A DNA stretch of 49,698 bases from Phycisphaerae bacterium (GTDB lineage: Bacteria > Planctomycetota > Phycisphaerae > JAAYCJ01). Location of the stretch: NCBI GenBank assembly GCA_012729815.1, contig JAAYCJ010000242.1, positions 1 to 49,698 of the forward strand. The letters are read 5' to 3'. The notes under the pieces were generated by a model. The model had not been told where the DNA came from, ran no database searches, and saw only the letters and a list, made by a program, of their open reading frames with translations. Positions within the stretch are counted from its first letter, which is position 1. Each line of letters begins with the position of its first letter. This document shows, one piece after another, positions 15,450 to 23,883 of this stretch. Made by a program: the position numbers and the translations under genes.

Positions 15450-17443
15450 TCGCCGTGACGGACGACGATCTTCCCGCCCGCGATCTGGATGACATCACAA
15501 CCCATCGTGACCGTCAGACCATCCAACGAATCGTCCGCCTGAATGCCGGTGACCTTCGGGCCGTCTGAGCGACGCAGCGGCTCGATGCACGCGATGAACC
15601 GAACGTGCTGTCCGCAGCGGGACAGCACCATCAGCGGCACGCGATCGGCCACCGAGGTGAACGGCCCATCACCCAGCGTTAACTCCGTGCCGACCTGCCC
15701 GGCCGCCGTCACAGCCGTTGTCAGATCATCGTCCTCAAATCGGACGACCAGCATCCCGTCGCTTCGACCGCAGCGGACGCTGTGGATGTACTCGCCGCCC
15801 GCGAGCCTGTCCTTGAGGGCGGTTGGATCAAGCGGCAGGTCCGTCTCGACACAGCGGGCCCGGTGATGGTAGAGCCAGTCGAATCGCCGCGGACGGTCGG
15901 CCCGCAAATCATCGACCACCAGCAGATAGTCCGGCGTCAGGCACAGCGTGCGGCGATGGCAAACCCCTTCGTAGGCTGTATCGCAGGCCAGCACGGCGGC
16001 GGCGCAGAACTCGCTGGAGCGAAAGCACTCGAGTCGTCCGCCCGTCGACTGCTGGGCCTCGCCATCGACCACCACCGTGTTGTGGCCGATCGTTGCCTTG
16101 TACCACCCGTTGTGGATCGGCAGGCGGTAGGCCTGGCTGACCGCGCATCCCGGATCGACGGCCAGTTCGCAGCCGTGGCCGTACAGCACGAAACTGAGTT
16201 TGTCCAGATGGGCGTGAAACCCGCGGTACGGGCTGAACGTCGCCGCTACGACCAGATCCGCCTGGCCCGACGTCCGCAGGATCACGTGGCCGGTATCGGG
16301 CAGGCTCATGCTCCCATAGGTCAGCCGGCCAGCCGGTGCGGCTTGGCGACCCAACAGCACGGTTGCCCAGATCGGCTTTTCCGGCAGGCACACGGCCAGT
16401 TCATCCGAAGGACAAGCGTGATAGGCGTGTTCGTAGAGATCGGCAAATTGCGGCGCGGTGACGCGGCTGACGTCGCCGAACCGCGGCAGCGCCCCGTCCG
16501 GCATCGTGCAGCGGATCGGAAGCACAAACGCGTTGATCAGCCGAGGATGCGACCACAGATCGATGCCCATCCGCCTCGCGCCCTCGACGGCGGCGACGAC
16601 CCCGGTCAAGGCATAGAAGTGATACCCCCAACTGTCCTCCGTCCACATCCCTTCGGCGCTGATGCAGCGGTCCAACTGGAAGGCCACGCCGTGCTCCGGA
16701 TCGTTGAGGGCCTGCTCGACCCGCTCGCGGTCGCCGATGACCGCTCCGCCCAAAAGCAGGGCGGCGTTGTGCCACGTCTGCCAGTTGCTCGTGCCCTTCC
16801 GGTTCTTCGCGATGTTGGCCAGCATCGGCTCGATCAGGCCTTCGCGGATCGCCTCCTGCTGCCGATCGGAGAGAAACCCGCGGACCAGGTCGAACGCCGG
16901 AGCGATGAAGCTCGCCATTGCGTTGGCCTCGTCGAGCGTCTGCTCGAACAGGTGCCCGCCCGCCCGCTCCGTCCACCCCTCAGTCTGGCGCGTCGCGCCG
17001 TGGTAGGGGTACGCCCGGTAGCGCTCGGCGTAACCGCTCAGCACCGCGGCGGCGTGCTCGCCAAAACGCGGCTCGTCGGTGATCGCGAATGCCCACGCCG
17101 CGTCGAGGGCCGAGGCGAGGTTGTCGCGGTGCCGGGCCTTGAACAGCACGTCGTCAAACGGCTCGCCGGAATACACGCTGCCGCAGCGAGGACAGCGGTG
17201 ATGCGTCGCGTCAACCGTCTCCAAACCCATCTGGCACGGCTCGCACTGATACCACCAGTTGTGCTGTGAGCCGCGGGGCGGAAAGGCCAGCGGTTTGGTC
17301 AGCGCCGCTTCGGCGCGGCCGATCGCCTCGGCCACCGGCGCTCGCTGCGGACCGTCGGACCGCCAGGCGGTTCGCAGCCGCGAGAGTTCCTCAGCGGTGC
17401 AGGCGATCACGGGGTAGGATGGCTGATTCGAAATTTCAGACAT
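15431..17443 (-). CDS. Heparinase II/III-like polysaccharide lyase
   Basis: The protein has about 670 aa. The N-terminal half is the (alpha/alpha) toroid with LDAAWAFAITDEPRFGEHAA, FEQTLDEANAMASFIAPAF and NWQTWHNAALLLGGAV; the C-terminal half is the heparinase beta-sandwich with FSPYRGFHAHLDKLSFVLY, GHNTVVVDGEAQQSTGG and RRTLCLTPDYLLVVDDLRAD. GFHAHLDKLSF carries the conserved His of the family. A CxxC...CxxC pair near residues 65-95 (CEPC, CPRC) looks like a small zinc site, as often seen in planctomycetal members. No signal peptide is evident. ATG 17443 leaves a 7-bp gap to the upstream ceramidase-like gene; GTG 17461 would overlap it. The two genes form one operon. The substrate is probably a uronic-acid polysaccharide. 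Confidence 0.85.
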   Translation of the reverse strand: MSEISNQPSYPVIACTAEELSRLRTAWRSDGPQRAPVAEAIGRAEAALTKPLAFPPRGSQHNWWYQCEPCQMGLETVDATHHRCPRCGSVYSGEPFDDVLFKARHRDNLASALDAAWAFAITDEPRFGEHAAAVLSGYAERYRAYPYHGATRQTEGWTERAGGHLFEQTLDEANAMASFIAPAFDLVRGFLSDRQQEAIREGLIEPMLANIAKNRKGTSNWQTWHNAALLLGGAVIGDRERVEQALNDPEHGVAFQLDRCISAEGMWTEDSWGYHFYALTGVVAAVEGARRMGIDLWSHPRLINAFVLPIRCTMPDGALPRFGDVSRVTAPQFADLYEHAYHACPSDELAVCLPEKPIWATVLLGRQAAPAGRLTYGSMSLPDTGHVILRTSGQADLVVAATFSPYRGFHAHLDKLSFVLYGHGCELAVDPGCAVSQAYRLPIHNGWYKATIGHNTVVVDGEAQQSTGGRLECFRSSEFCAAAVLACDTAYEGVCHRRTLCLTPDYLLVVDDLRADRPRRFDWLYHHRARCVETDLPLDPTALKDRLAGGEYIHSVRCGRSDGMLVVRFEDDDLTTAVTAAGQVGTELTLGDGPFTSVADRVPLMVLSRCGQHVRFIACIEPLRRSDGPKVTGIQADDSLDGLTVTMGCDVIQIAGGKIVVRHGDQVWLD

Positions 17444-17450
17444 TGACAGT

Positions 17451-18890
17451 TCAGTCCTCACATCGGCGAATAAGGTCCAGGGACTTGCGGCGGGTCAGGT
17501 TCGTCGCCTCGCGGGCCAGGCAACTGCACCAGTAGGCGTAGCCGCCCATGTCGTACTGCTCGCTGGTGGTCTGGTAAGCGCAATAGCCGTTGACCTGGTC
17601 GACCGTGACCAGGCGCCGGCCGAGGCTCTGGGCCCGCAGCCACTGCGACGTCTCGGCCATGCTCTCGCCCGGCAGACCGGCCAGCACGAGATCGCCCAAC
17701 CGCACAGCCTGGAGCTCGACCCGCATCGCCCGTCGCCGCAGTTCGTCCTCCGACAACCCCGCCCAACGGTCGATGATCCGGTCCATGCACAGCCAGTGCT
17801 GGTGCAGGTCGGCCAACTGCTTGACCTGCCAGGCGGGAGCGTTGCTGCGGATCGCCGCTTCGAACTCCTGATGGACCTGCCGGGACCGCGGCTCGGCGGC
17901 GGCAATCTCATCGCGGCAAGTGGGAACCGTATCGCGAAGCGGCAGATCGAGGTCCGCATACACGACAGGGCCCAGGTCGAGCGGCCGCCACCGCGGCTTG
18001 CTATGCCAAGCCTCCAGCAAAGCGTCCGCAATGCCGCAGCCGATCTCGCGCGACCGGCGGTCGCCGGCGTCCGAACCGGCGGCGTGGCGGTTCCTGGTCG
18101 ACAGATCGCCGCACGGGCCGCAGAGCGTTACGCCCACCCCGCCAAGCGTCTCTTCCAGTCGCCGACGCAGATAGCCCGGCCAGTCGAAGTGGTACCACAG
18201 GTCCTTCGGGTCGCCTCGGCCGAGGTCCCACGTGCAGTTGGCAAACACGTCCGCATGGGCGGCGAAACGGGCCAGGGTGCCGAGGACCTTTCCGCCGTCG
18301 CGCTGCCGCAACACCACGATCACCCCTTGCGGATCGGCTGGGCGGTCGAAGTAGATCGGCTTCTCGAACGCGGGCAGCTCCGGCTTGTAGCCGCACATCA
18401 GCATCAGCCCGGCGTCCTGCGTGAACGGCCGGCCGGCTTCGTCGAACTCCAAGCCGTGCCAGACCGTCACCATGCCCAGTCCGGGAACGTACTGCTCGCG
18501 GTTGAGGTTGAACCGATCGCCCAGATCGATCACCGCGAAAGAGACCTCAGCCTCGCACGCCCCGGCGATCGCCTCTTGGATGGCGGGCAGGCACGCTTCG
18601 ACCAGCCGGTCGACTGGCTCGCCGTCGAGCTCCAGCGCGATCGGCGCCGAGTGATTCTGCAGCTCGTGCACCCAGATGCACTCGACCGGAATGCCCGTGG
18701 CCTCCGCGATCGCTTCGCGCCACGCCCGGCTGCTGCGGCGGAACATGTACGAAAAATCGAACGCCGCGATCAGCCACCGCCGCTCGCCCTCCGCCACGTA
18801 GACGAACCGCCCCTCGATATCCGTCTTGAACGGCCGCGTCGCCGCCCAAACGCCGTTGACCGCCGCTTTCGCCAACCCGCAAACCGCCAT
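17451..18890 (-). CDS. Neutral/alkaline ceramidase-like hydrolase
   Basis: The product has 479 aa. The start at ATG 18890 has AGGAG 7 nt upstream; the open frame extends to 18920 without one. The N-terminus has the typical GLAKAAVNG opening (compare GAAKVDITP), then IWVHELQNHSAP (metal-binding His region), a FAAHADVF segment and GPCGDLSTRNRH, which corresponds to the GAAGDVSP block around the catalytic site of neutral ceramidases. Planctomycetota carry many such proteins with unproved substrates; some may act on acylated sugars rather than ceramide. No signal peptide is seen. It is the first gene of an operon with the heparinase-like lyase, which argues for a role in glycan rather than sphingolipid breakdown. 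Confidence 0.75.
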   Translation of the reverse strand: MAVCGLAKAAVNGVWAATRPFKTDIEGRFVYVAEGERRWLIAAFDFSYMFRRSSRAWREAIAEATGIPVECIWVHELQNHSAPIALELDGEPVDRLVEACLPAIQEAIAGACEAEVSFAVIDLGDRFNLNREQYVPGLGMVTVWHGLEFDEAGRPFTQDAGLMLMCGYKPELPAFEKPIYFDRPADPQGVIVVLRQRDGGKVLGTLARFAAHADVFANCTWDLGRGDPKDLWYHFDWPGYLRRRLEETLGGVGVTLCGPCGDLSTRNRHAAGSDAGDRRSREIGCGIADALLEAWHSKPRWRPLDLGPVVYADLDLPLRDTVPTCRDEIAAAEPRSRQVHQEFEAAIRSNAPAWQVKQLADLHQHWLCMDRIIDRWAGLSEDELRRRAMRVELQAVRLGDLVLAGLPGESMAETSQWLRAQSLGRRLVTVDQVNGYCAYQTTSEQYDMGGYAYWCSCLAREATNLTRRKSLDLIRRCED

Positions 18891-18962
18891 CGCGCGACTC
18901 CTGCTTCCCAAATCCTCCAAACCGCGAGATTCTACCCCTACTCCCCATCCTGTCCAGCCTTA

Positions 18963-19026
18963 CCCGAAAATTAAACTTTCAAGACCTGACCCCATGGGGT
19001 CAGGTCTTGAAAGTTTAATTTTCGGG
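18963..19026. repeat. Perfect 64-bp palindrome, REP/RAYT-like element
   Basis: Two 32-bp arms without a loop are exact reverse complements; the centre is CCATGG. Each arm contains TTTCAAGACCTGACCCC. It lies between the ceramidase-like gene and a hypothetical gene on the same strand, is AT-rich at the ends and would form a long hairpin in either transcript. Similar 'GGGGTCAGG...' palindromes in other bacteria are moved by REP-associated tyrosine transposases; none is encoded here. Confidence 0.85.
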
Positions 19027-19037
19027 CGGACCGGCGA

Positions 19038-19901
19038 TCAGTTGGCGGGCGATGCGGGTTGCGTGGCGGCGGTTGGGGTGGTTAGTTGTTTCCGCGGTGG
19101 GCGGGCTTGTTTGAAGAGGCGTTTTTTCTGCTCAGCGGTCAGCAGGGCTGTCTCGCGGTGGTTGTCCTTGAAGGTGTACCAGACCCATTTGGGGAAGCGC
19201 GGGTCGTCCGCGTCGGCTTGGGCCATGTCGGCCTTGTCGAACCGCAGGAGCTGGTAGACCCAGAAGTTGTGGTCGCGGCCGTCGCGGGTCTTTTCGTCGC
19301 CGCTGTGGATCAGGCCGCTGTGGATGAAGTAGCATGGGCCGCCCTTCTTGAGGCGGATGAGGTCTTCGGGACTGAAATCGAAGGTGTAGTAGCTATGAGG
19401 CTCATAGCGCGTTTCGCGGGAGACAAGGAACGTCACGACCGAGCCGCAGCCCGCCAGGCCGCCTCCTCCCGACATGATGTTCACGAGGAAGTCAGGTCGC
19501 TTGTCCCGATTGAGGTCGGCGCTGTAGACGGTGTAGAGGCAGGTGGTCATCTCGTTGACGGTGGGGAGCGACAAGGCTGCTCCGTGGCGGTCGAGGACGG
19601 TGATCTCCCAGCCGCCGAGGTCGGGCTCATCGACGACGCGCAGCCTCACGACGGGCGATCCGCCGGTCCTGGATTCGGCAAGGAAGACGATGCTTGGGTA
19701 TCCCTTCTTGTCGCCGGACAGATACCGGTCCGCGATAACGGGGCACCTGCGAAGCGGAACCTTGCGAGGCATCTCGCCCTGGTCGAACGGACCGTACTCA
19801 GCCGGGTAGCCGCAAACGCGCGTCGCAAAGGCGATCAATAAAACCAACGCCAAAAAGCATCGGCGCGCCGAATGACGTGCGTCTGCGTTCCGATCGGTCA
19901 T
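19038..19901 (-). CDS. Hypothetical secreted protein
   Basis: The protein has 287 aa. The start has a strong AAGGAGA 8 nt upstream. A signal peptide is visible (RRCFLALVLLIAFATRVCG). The mature part carries YSADLNRDKRPDFLVNIMSG, a calcium-loop-like DxNxDxxxD element of the FG-GAP/dockerin-like type, and ends with a proline/threonine-rich tail. I do not recognise the family. It is the second gene of a pair with the sugar isomerase-like gene, 18 bp downstream of it, and the palindrome lies just after its stop. Confidence 0.7.
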   Translation of the reverse strand: MTDRNADARHSARRCFLALVLLIAFATRVCGYPAEYGPFDQGEMPRKVPLRRCPVIADRYLSGDKKGYPSIVFLAESRTGGSPVVRLRVVDEPDLGGWEITVLDRHGAALSLPTVNEMTTCLYTVYSADLNRDKRPDFLVNIMSGGGGLAGCGSVVTFLVSRETRYEPHSYYTFDFSPEDLIRLKKGGPCYFIHSGLIHSGDEKTRDGRDHNFWVYQLLRFDKADMAQADADDPRFPKWVWYTFKDNHRETALLTAEQKKRLFKQARPPRKQLTTPTAATQPASPAN

Positions 19902-19919
19902 CGGGAATTCTCCTTTGCG

Positions 19920-20741
19920 TTATTCCACCGGCGGAATCGACGTCGGACGCCCGAACATGCGATTCTGCGTGTCCAAACCGGCGGCATAGGCTGCGCTGAG
20001 AAACGCGTCGGTGTCCTGGTGCCTGGAGTGCTGCATCATGACCTCCATGAGCACCGGTCCGCGGTATTCGGCTTGCCTCAGTGCGTTGCACATTTCCGGC
20101 CAGTCGATGAAGCCTTCGCCGGGGATCACGTGGTCCACGTGCGGCCGGATGCGATCGGAGAGGTGGACCATGAAGATGCGCCCGGCGAACTCGTCGATCA
20201 GGTCGAACGGCCGCGGACCGTCGATCTGGTCGTGCGACGAGTCGTAGCAGAGGCCGAAGCGCGCCGGATCGAGTCGATGCAGGGCGCGTCGGGCCAGTTC
20301 CGTGGCCGGACCCGGCAGGACGTTTTCGATCGCCAGCCGCACACCGCAGCCGTCGAGAACGGGAGCCAGCGCGTGGCACGCGGCGAGGACGGCGTCGAGC
20401 CGACGATCGACATCGTCCGAACCGCAGGCAAACGGCCCGGCGTGGGCCACCACGAATCGGGCGCCGAAGTCCGCCGCCGCCTCGATCGCCGTTCGCACGT
20501 CGCGCGCCGCATCGGCGCCGTCAAGCGGCGGAGCGTGCAGACTGGCGACGCCCAACGAGCACTCCGCCAGTTGGCTTTTGATCCGCCTCCTCGCCGCGCG
20601 GTCCGGATAGCCGGAATGGCCAACCCTGCCGCCGAGGGACACGGACGAAAACCCGGCCTGGGCGACGCACGGGATCTGCCGGTCCAGCGGCATCTGGTAT
20701 TGGAACGACGTGGCAATCGAAATGTCCGTTTGTCTGGTCAC
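19920..20741 (-). CDS. Sugar phosphate isomerase/epimerase family (xylose isomerase-like TIM barrel)
   Basis: The protein has 273 aa, the family's usual length. The TIM barrel strands are visible: SVSLGGRVGH, GVASLHAPPLDG, ARFVVAHAGPF, VRLAIENVLPG (the Glu of the metal site), FGLCYDSSHDQIDG (Asp/His), FMVHLSDRIRPHVDHVIPGEG and VLMEVMMQHS. The metal ligands (Glu, Asp, His, Glu) appear conserved. Members include myo-inositol catabolic enzymes and keto-sugar epimerases; the substrate is unknown. The start codon is GTG at 20741 with a weak GGTGG 8 nt upstream; a nearby ATG at 20748 is out of frame. A secreted hypothetical protein follows in the same operon. The 226 bp upstream (20742-20967) hold a TTGACA but no matching -10. 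Confidence 0.82.
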   Translation of the reverse strand: MTRQTDISIATSFQYQMPLDRQIPCVAQAGFSSVSLGGRVGHSGYPDRAARRRIKSQLAECSLGVASLHAPPLDGADAARDVRTAIEAAADFGARFVVAHAGPFACGSDDVDRRLDAVLAACHALAPVLDGCGVRLAIENVLPGPATELARRALHRLDPARFGLCYDSSHDQIDGPRPFDLIDEFAGRIFMVHLSDRIRPHVDHVIPGEGFIDWPEMCNALRQAEYRGPVLMEVMMQHSRHQDTDAFLSAAYAAGLDTQNRMFGRPTSIPPVE

Positions 20742-20967
20742 TGCTCATCCACCAAGTCACTTGGGTCTGTCGTTACGAGCACCCGCCTATTGTCACTGCG
20801 GAACCTCCTACCGTCCAGTGCGGGCGGGCAAGGCTATGGAGTTGTCAAGCGTCGAGGCGGGCCGACGCGCGGGGGTGGAGGTTCCCGCCTGTTAAAGAGG
20901 CCACAGGTTTTCGGGAAATGCAAACGCGATTTTTGGGGCGGGGGCAGGAGGGCGGACAGGGATTTGC

Positions 20968-22458
20968 TCAGGGATTTGCGGGGCGTGCAGGAGTGTCCTG
21001 GGAAGGCGTTGACGGCTGGGGCGGATACTCTACGGCGCGGCTGTGCGTGGGGACGGGATCGGCGGTGGGCCATTGGAGGTCGAGGGTGAGGCGTTCGGCT
21101 GAGGTGTCGGTCTCGGCGAGGTCGAGGCGGCCGCTGCAGAGTTTTTCGATGAGCCGGCGGGCAAGGAAGAGGCCGAGGGTCGGCCCCTGGATCCTGGCGG
21201 GGTGGAAGAGGCGTTCGCGGAGTTCGGCGGGCTCGGGCAGAGGGTGGCGGGCGAGGAAGGAAACGCGGAAACAGAGGGTTGGCGCGGGGTCGTGGTTCTG
21301 GGAGAAGATCGCGATTTGCAGGGGCGATCGGCCGTGGATCATGGCGTAGTGCACCAACTGGTAGAGGGCGAAACGGACGCCCACGGGTTCGTGGGACGGG
21401 CGAACGGCGGGCAGCGTGGGGATGGGTTGGTTGTCGGGCCGTTCGCAGCGGAATTCGCCGATGCGCCTGGACCACTGGGGGTCGTGCCGGCCGGGACGGG
21501 AGAGGAGGTGCTGTCGGACGTCGGCGAGGGCCTCGTCAATCCATCGCGGAAGGTCGCTGCATTCGACTGCAATGGGAGCGGAACCCGGTCGGGCGGCCCG
21601 AAGGGCCTCGAAGAACCGCTGGATTTCCCGGAGACGTGGGCTCCGCTGGGCGTAGCGGTCGATTTTTTCGGCGATGCGGTCAAGGGCGGGGTCGGGCCGA
21701 CCGTCGCGCCAGGCCGCGGCGAGGAGGTCGACGTCGTCGGCGATGGCGGTCAGCGGGTGGGTCCAGCGCATCAGGACCTGCCCGATGACGAAGAGGATCG
21801 CGGCGGTCAGGGCCAGAAGCAGGATCGGGAGCGACGGGACGGTTCGGGGCAATCCGCCGGCAAGAAGCCCGTGGACGAGGATGATGAGGGCGGCGGCGGA
21901 CCAGGCGAGTGCGACGCGGCCGAGTTCCTTAGCGGTGATTCGGGAGCGCGAGACGCTGCGCAGCGGGTGGGCAAGCCACGACAGGAGGTTCGACGAGGGA
22001 AGGACCTGTGGGACGGCCAGCGACCAGTTCAGATGCTCGTTTCCGAAGCGGTCGGCGAGGATCCGTTCCTCGTCGCGCAGGGCCGGTGCGTAGGCCCAGA
22101 AGAACAGGAAGGGGTAGAGAAAGACCAGGACGATGTTGCCGCTGAGCAGGCAGAGGGCGGCGTCGACGAGGAAGTTGGCCAGATAGTAGGGGTGTCGGAC
22201 CAGGCTGTAGACGCCGTCGGTGCAGAGCACCTCGTTACGGACGAGGGTTGCCTTGGTCAGGATTCGCAGCAGGCTGGCGGCGGCGAGGACGATGAGGGCC
22301 GTTGCGATGAGCCAGGCCGGCGCGGGGAAGAACGGGGCCGAGCCCGCGGCCAGCAGGATGACCACGTCTCGCAGGTTGCCACGGTGCAGCGAGTTTTGTT
22401 TCACAGGCACAATCCATACGACAGCAAGCCGGTTGTTCGGAAGTCCGCAGATATCCAA
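20968..22458 (-). CDS. ICMT/PEMT-like membrane methyltransferase with C-terminal degenerate histidine-kinase ATPase-like domain
   Basis: The product has about 496 aa from a TTG start (GTG 22404 is an alternative). Residues about 25-240 contain five to seven hydrophobic segments and the isoprenylcysteine/phospholipid methyltransferase block GVYSLVRHPYYLANF (near residue 80), followed by EERILADRFGNEHLNW (the FGxEY block). Residues about 250-500 are soluble: RFALYQLVHYAMIHG resembles a kinase N-box, and GPTLGLFLARRLIEKLCSGR matches the G2 glycine box plus following helix of HATPase domains. The G1 and most N-box catalytic residues are not evident, so ATP binding is doubtful, and no phosphorylatable His block is clear. 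It reads like a fusion of an envelope methyltransferase with a sensor-kinase-derived domain. Confidence 0.7.
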   Translation of the reverse strand: MDICGLPNNRLAVVWIVPVKQNSLHRGNLRDVVILLAAGSAPFFPAPAWLIATALIVLAAASLLRILTKATLVRNEVLCTDGVYSLVRHPYYLANFLVDAALCLLSGNIVLVFLYPFLFFWAYAPALRDEERILADRFGNEHLNWSLAVPQVLPSSNLLSWLAHPLRSVSRSRITAKELGRVALAWSAAALIILVHGLLAGGLPRTVPSLPILLLALTAAILFVIGQVLMRWTHPLTAIADDVDLLAAAWRDGRPDPALDRIAEKIDRYAQRSPRLREIQRFFEALRAARPGSAPIAVECSDLPRWIDEALADVRQHLLSRPGRHDPQWSRRIGEFRCERPDNQPIPTLPAVRPSHEPVGVRFALYQLVHYAMIHGRSPLQIAIFSQNHDPAPTLCFRVSFLARHPLPEPAELRERLFHPARIQGPTLGLFLARRLIEKLCSGRLDLAETDTSAERLTLDLQWPTADPVPTHSRAVEYPPQPSTPSQDTPARPANP

Positions 22459-22490
22459 GCCCCGCCTATCCGTTTTACGGCAATGCAGTT

Positions 22491-22499
22491 ATTGTATCA
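22491..22499 (-). promoter_or_regulatory. Extended -10 promoter candidate for the methyltransferase fusion gene
   Basis: On the minus strand TGATACAAT is an extended -10 (TGn before TACAAT) 33 nt before the TTG start at 22458. No -35 is obvious. The same CATGATACAAT word occurs at 29464-29472 before another minus-strand gene. Confidence 0.4.
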
Positions 22500-22632
22500 T
22501 GTTGCCGACCGATTGCACGTGATTTTTTCGCGGAGTCGCGGATGGAAGGGGGTGGCGCTGTGGTGGCGGAAAGGGCCCCACGCCCCGGCGGTCGCGGCTC
22601 TCTGAAGGCGATGGGCGGCAATGGGTTGTGGT

Positions 22633-23883
22633 TCAGCGGCGGTTTTTGTCGGCGACGTGTCGGATGATGTCGGCTGCGAGTTGGCAGTGGTCGGGGGTGT
22701 ATTTTTCGCAGAAGGTGGCCCATCGGATGAAGGTGTCGAGGAATTTGGCGGCGGTCGGGCAGGTGTCGGGGCCGTAGTGGTAGCGTCGGGAGGCGGGCGG
22801 CATGGAGTAGGGATAGGTTTTCTCGGCTGCGGCTTTCTGAAGGAAGGTGAGGGCGGCGCGCATCAGGTAGTAGCGTCCGGTGCCGATGGCGGGGATGTCG
22901 GCGGCGCACTGTTCGGCGAACTGGTCGGTGGTGCAGGTGAAGGCGTGGGGGTCGATGGAGAAGCCGGCCATCCAGCAGGAGTAGACGTCGAGGTAGTCGG
23001 GGATCGGCAGGGGGGTGATGCCCGGGATCTCGGCGAGGAGGTTGGTGAGGAGGCGGATCATCTGGTCGCGCTGGGCGACGTTTTCGGGGGCGATTTCGAG
23101 CTGGGCCAGGCAGATGGCGGCGGTGCAGGCGGGCATGCGGTAGGCGTATCCGGCGGCGATGTGCTTTCGTCCGAAGCCCGGTTCGGCGGCGGCGCCGCGA
23201 CTCTGGCCGATGAAGCGGATTCGTTCGGCGAGTTCGTCGTCGTTGGTGATCAGGCATCCTCCGACGTCGGAGCCCATGGTTTTTTCCGAGTCGAAGGAGA
23301 ATCCGGCGGCGTGGGACATGGTTCCGGCGAGTCGGCCCTTGTAGCGGCCGAAGACGGATTGGCAGGCGTCTTCGTAGACGATCAGGCTGTGTTTGGCGGC
23401 CAGTTCGTTGATCGGGTCCATGTCGCAGATGATGCCGGTCTTGTGGACGACGAGGATGGCGCGGGTGCGGTTGGTGATGCAGGGTGCGATGGTTTCGGCG
23501 CTGAAGTTGACGGTGTTGGGCGCGGTGTCGGGGAAGACGGGGATCAGGTGCTCCTTGACCAGGCCCATGATGGTGCCGTAGTCGGTGACGGGCGAGACGA
23601 TGACCTCGTCGCCGGGATCGAAGCCGAGGGCGGCGGCCAGGACGTGGAGGGCGGGTGTGCAGCCGGGGGTGGCGATGCAGTGTTTGACGCCCATCGCCTG
23701 GGCGAAGGCCTTTTCAAAGCGGCCCATCATATCGACGATCAGGCCGCTTTCGACGACTTCCTGGACGTATCTGGCGGCGTTTGGGCCCATGATGCGGGGG
23801 AAGGGGTTGGGCAGCGAGCCCTTGAGGCTGGTATAGGCGGCGGCGCCGTAGGCGGCACGGTCGAGCTTCTTGGCTGAGGTCAT
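22633..23883 (-). CDS. DegT/DnrJ/EryC1/StrS-family PLP-dependent aminotransferase
   Basis: The protein has 416 aa, the family's usual size. It shows CIATPGCTPALHVLAAAL (substrate and PLP phosphate loop), AILVVHKTGIICDMDPI, IVYEDACQSVFGRYKG (PLP-binding Asp) and FSFDSEKTMGSDVGGCLITN with the Schiff-base lysine in SEK. The Asp and Lys are both present, so it is probably active rather than a catalytically dead homologue. Such enzymes make amino sugars in surface glycans, lipopolysaccharide or natural products. The start ATG overlaps the stop of the upstream polysaccharide deacetylase (ATGA) and has AAAGGAA upstream, so the two are translationally coupled and may act on the same sugar. Confidence 0.9.
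   Translation of the reverse strand: MTSAKKLDRAAYGAAAYTSLKGSLPNPFPRIMGPNAARYVQEVVESGLIVDMMGRFEKAFAQAMGVKHCIATPGCTPALHVLAAALGFDPGDEVIVSPVTDYGTIMGLVKEHLIPVFPDTAPNTVNFSAETIAPCITNRTRAILVVHKTGIICDMDPINELAAKHSLIVYEDACQSVFGRYKGRLAGTMSHAAGFSFDSEKTMGSDVGGCLITNDDELAERIRFIGQSRGAAAEPGFGRKHIAAGYAYRMPACTAAICLAQLEIAPENVAQRDQMIRLLTNLLAEIPGITPLPIPDYLDVYSCWMAGFSIDPHAFTCTTDQFAEQCAADIPAIGTGRYYLMRAALTFLQKAAAEKTYPYSMPPASRRYHYGPDTCPTAAKFLDTFIRWATFCEKYTPDHCQLAADIIRHVADKNRR

Noticed and set aside
19920-20741. True xylose isomerase
   Set aside because: Length and motifs fit the sugar phosphate isomerase/epimerase superfamily of short TIM barrels, not XylA.
22621-23877. Long open frame on + opposite the aminotransferase (418 codons, Gly/Val/Asp-rich)
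   Set aside because: It mirrors the minus-strand DegT gene, has no known motifs and its composition is what GC-rich antisense frames give.
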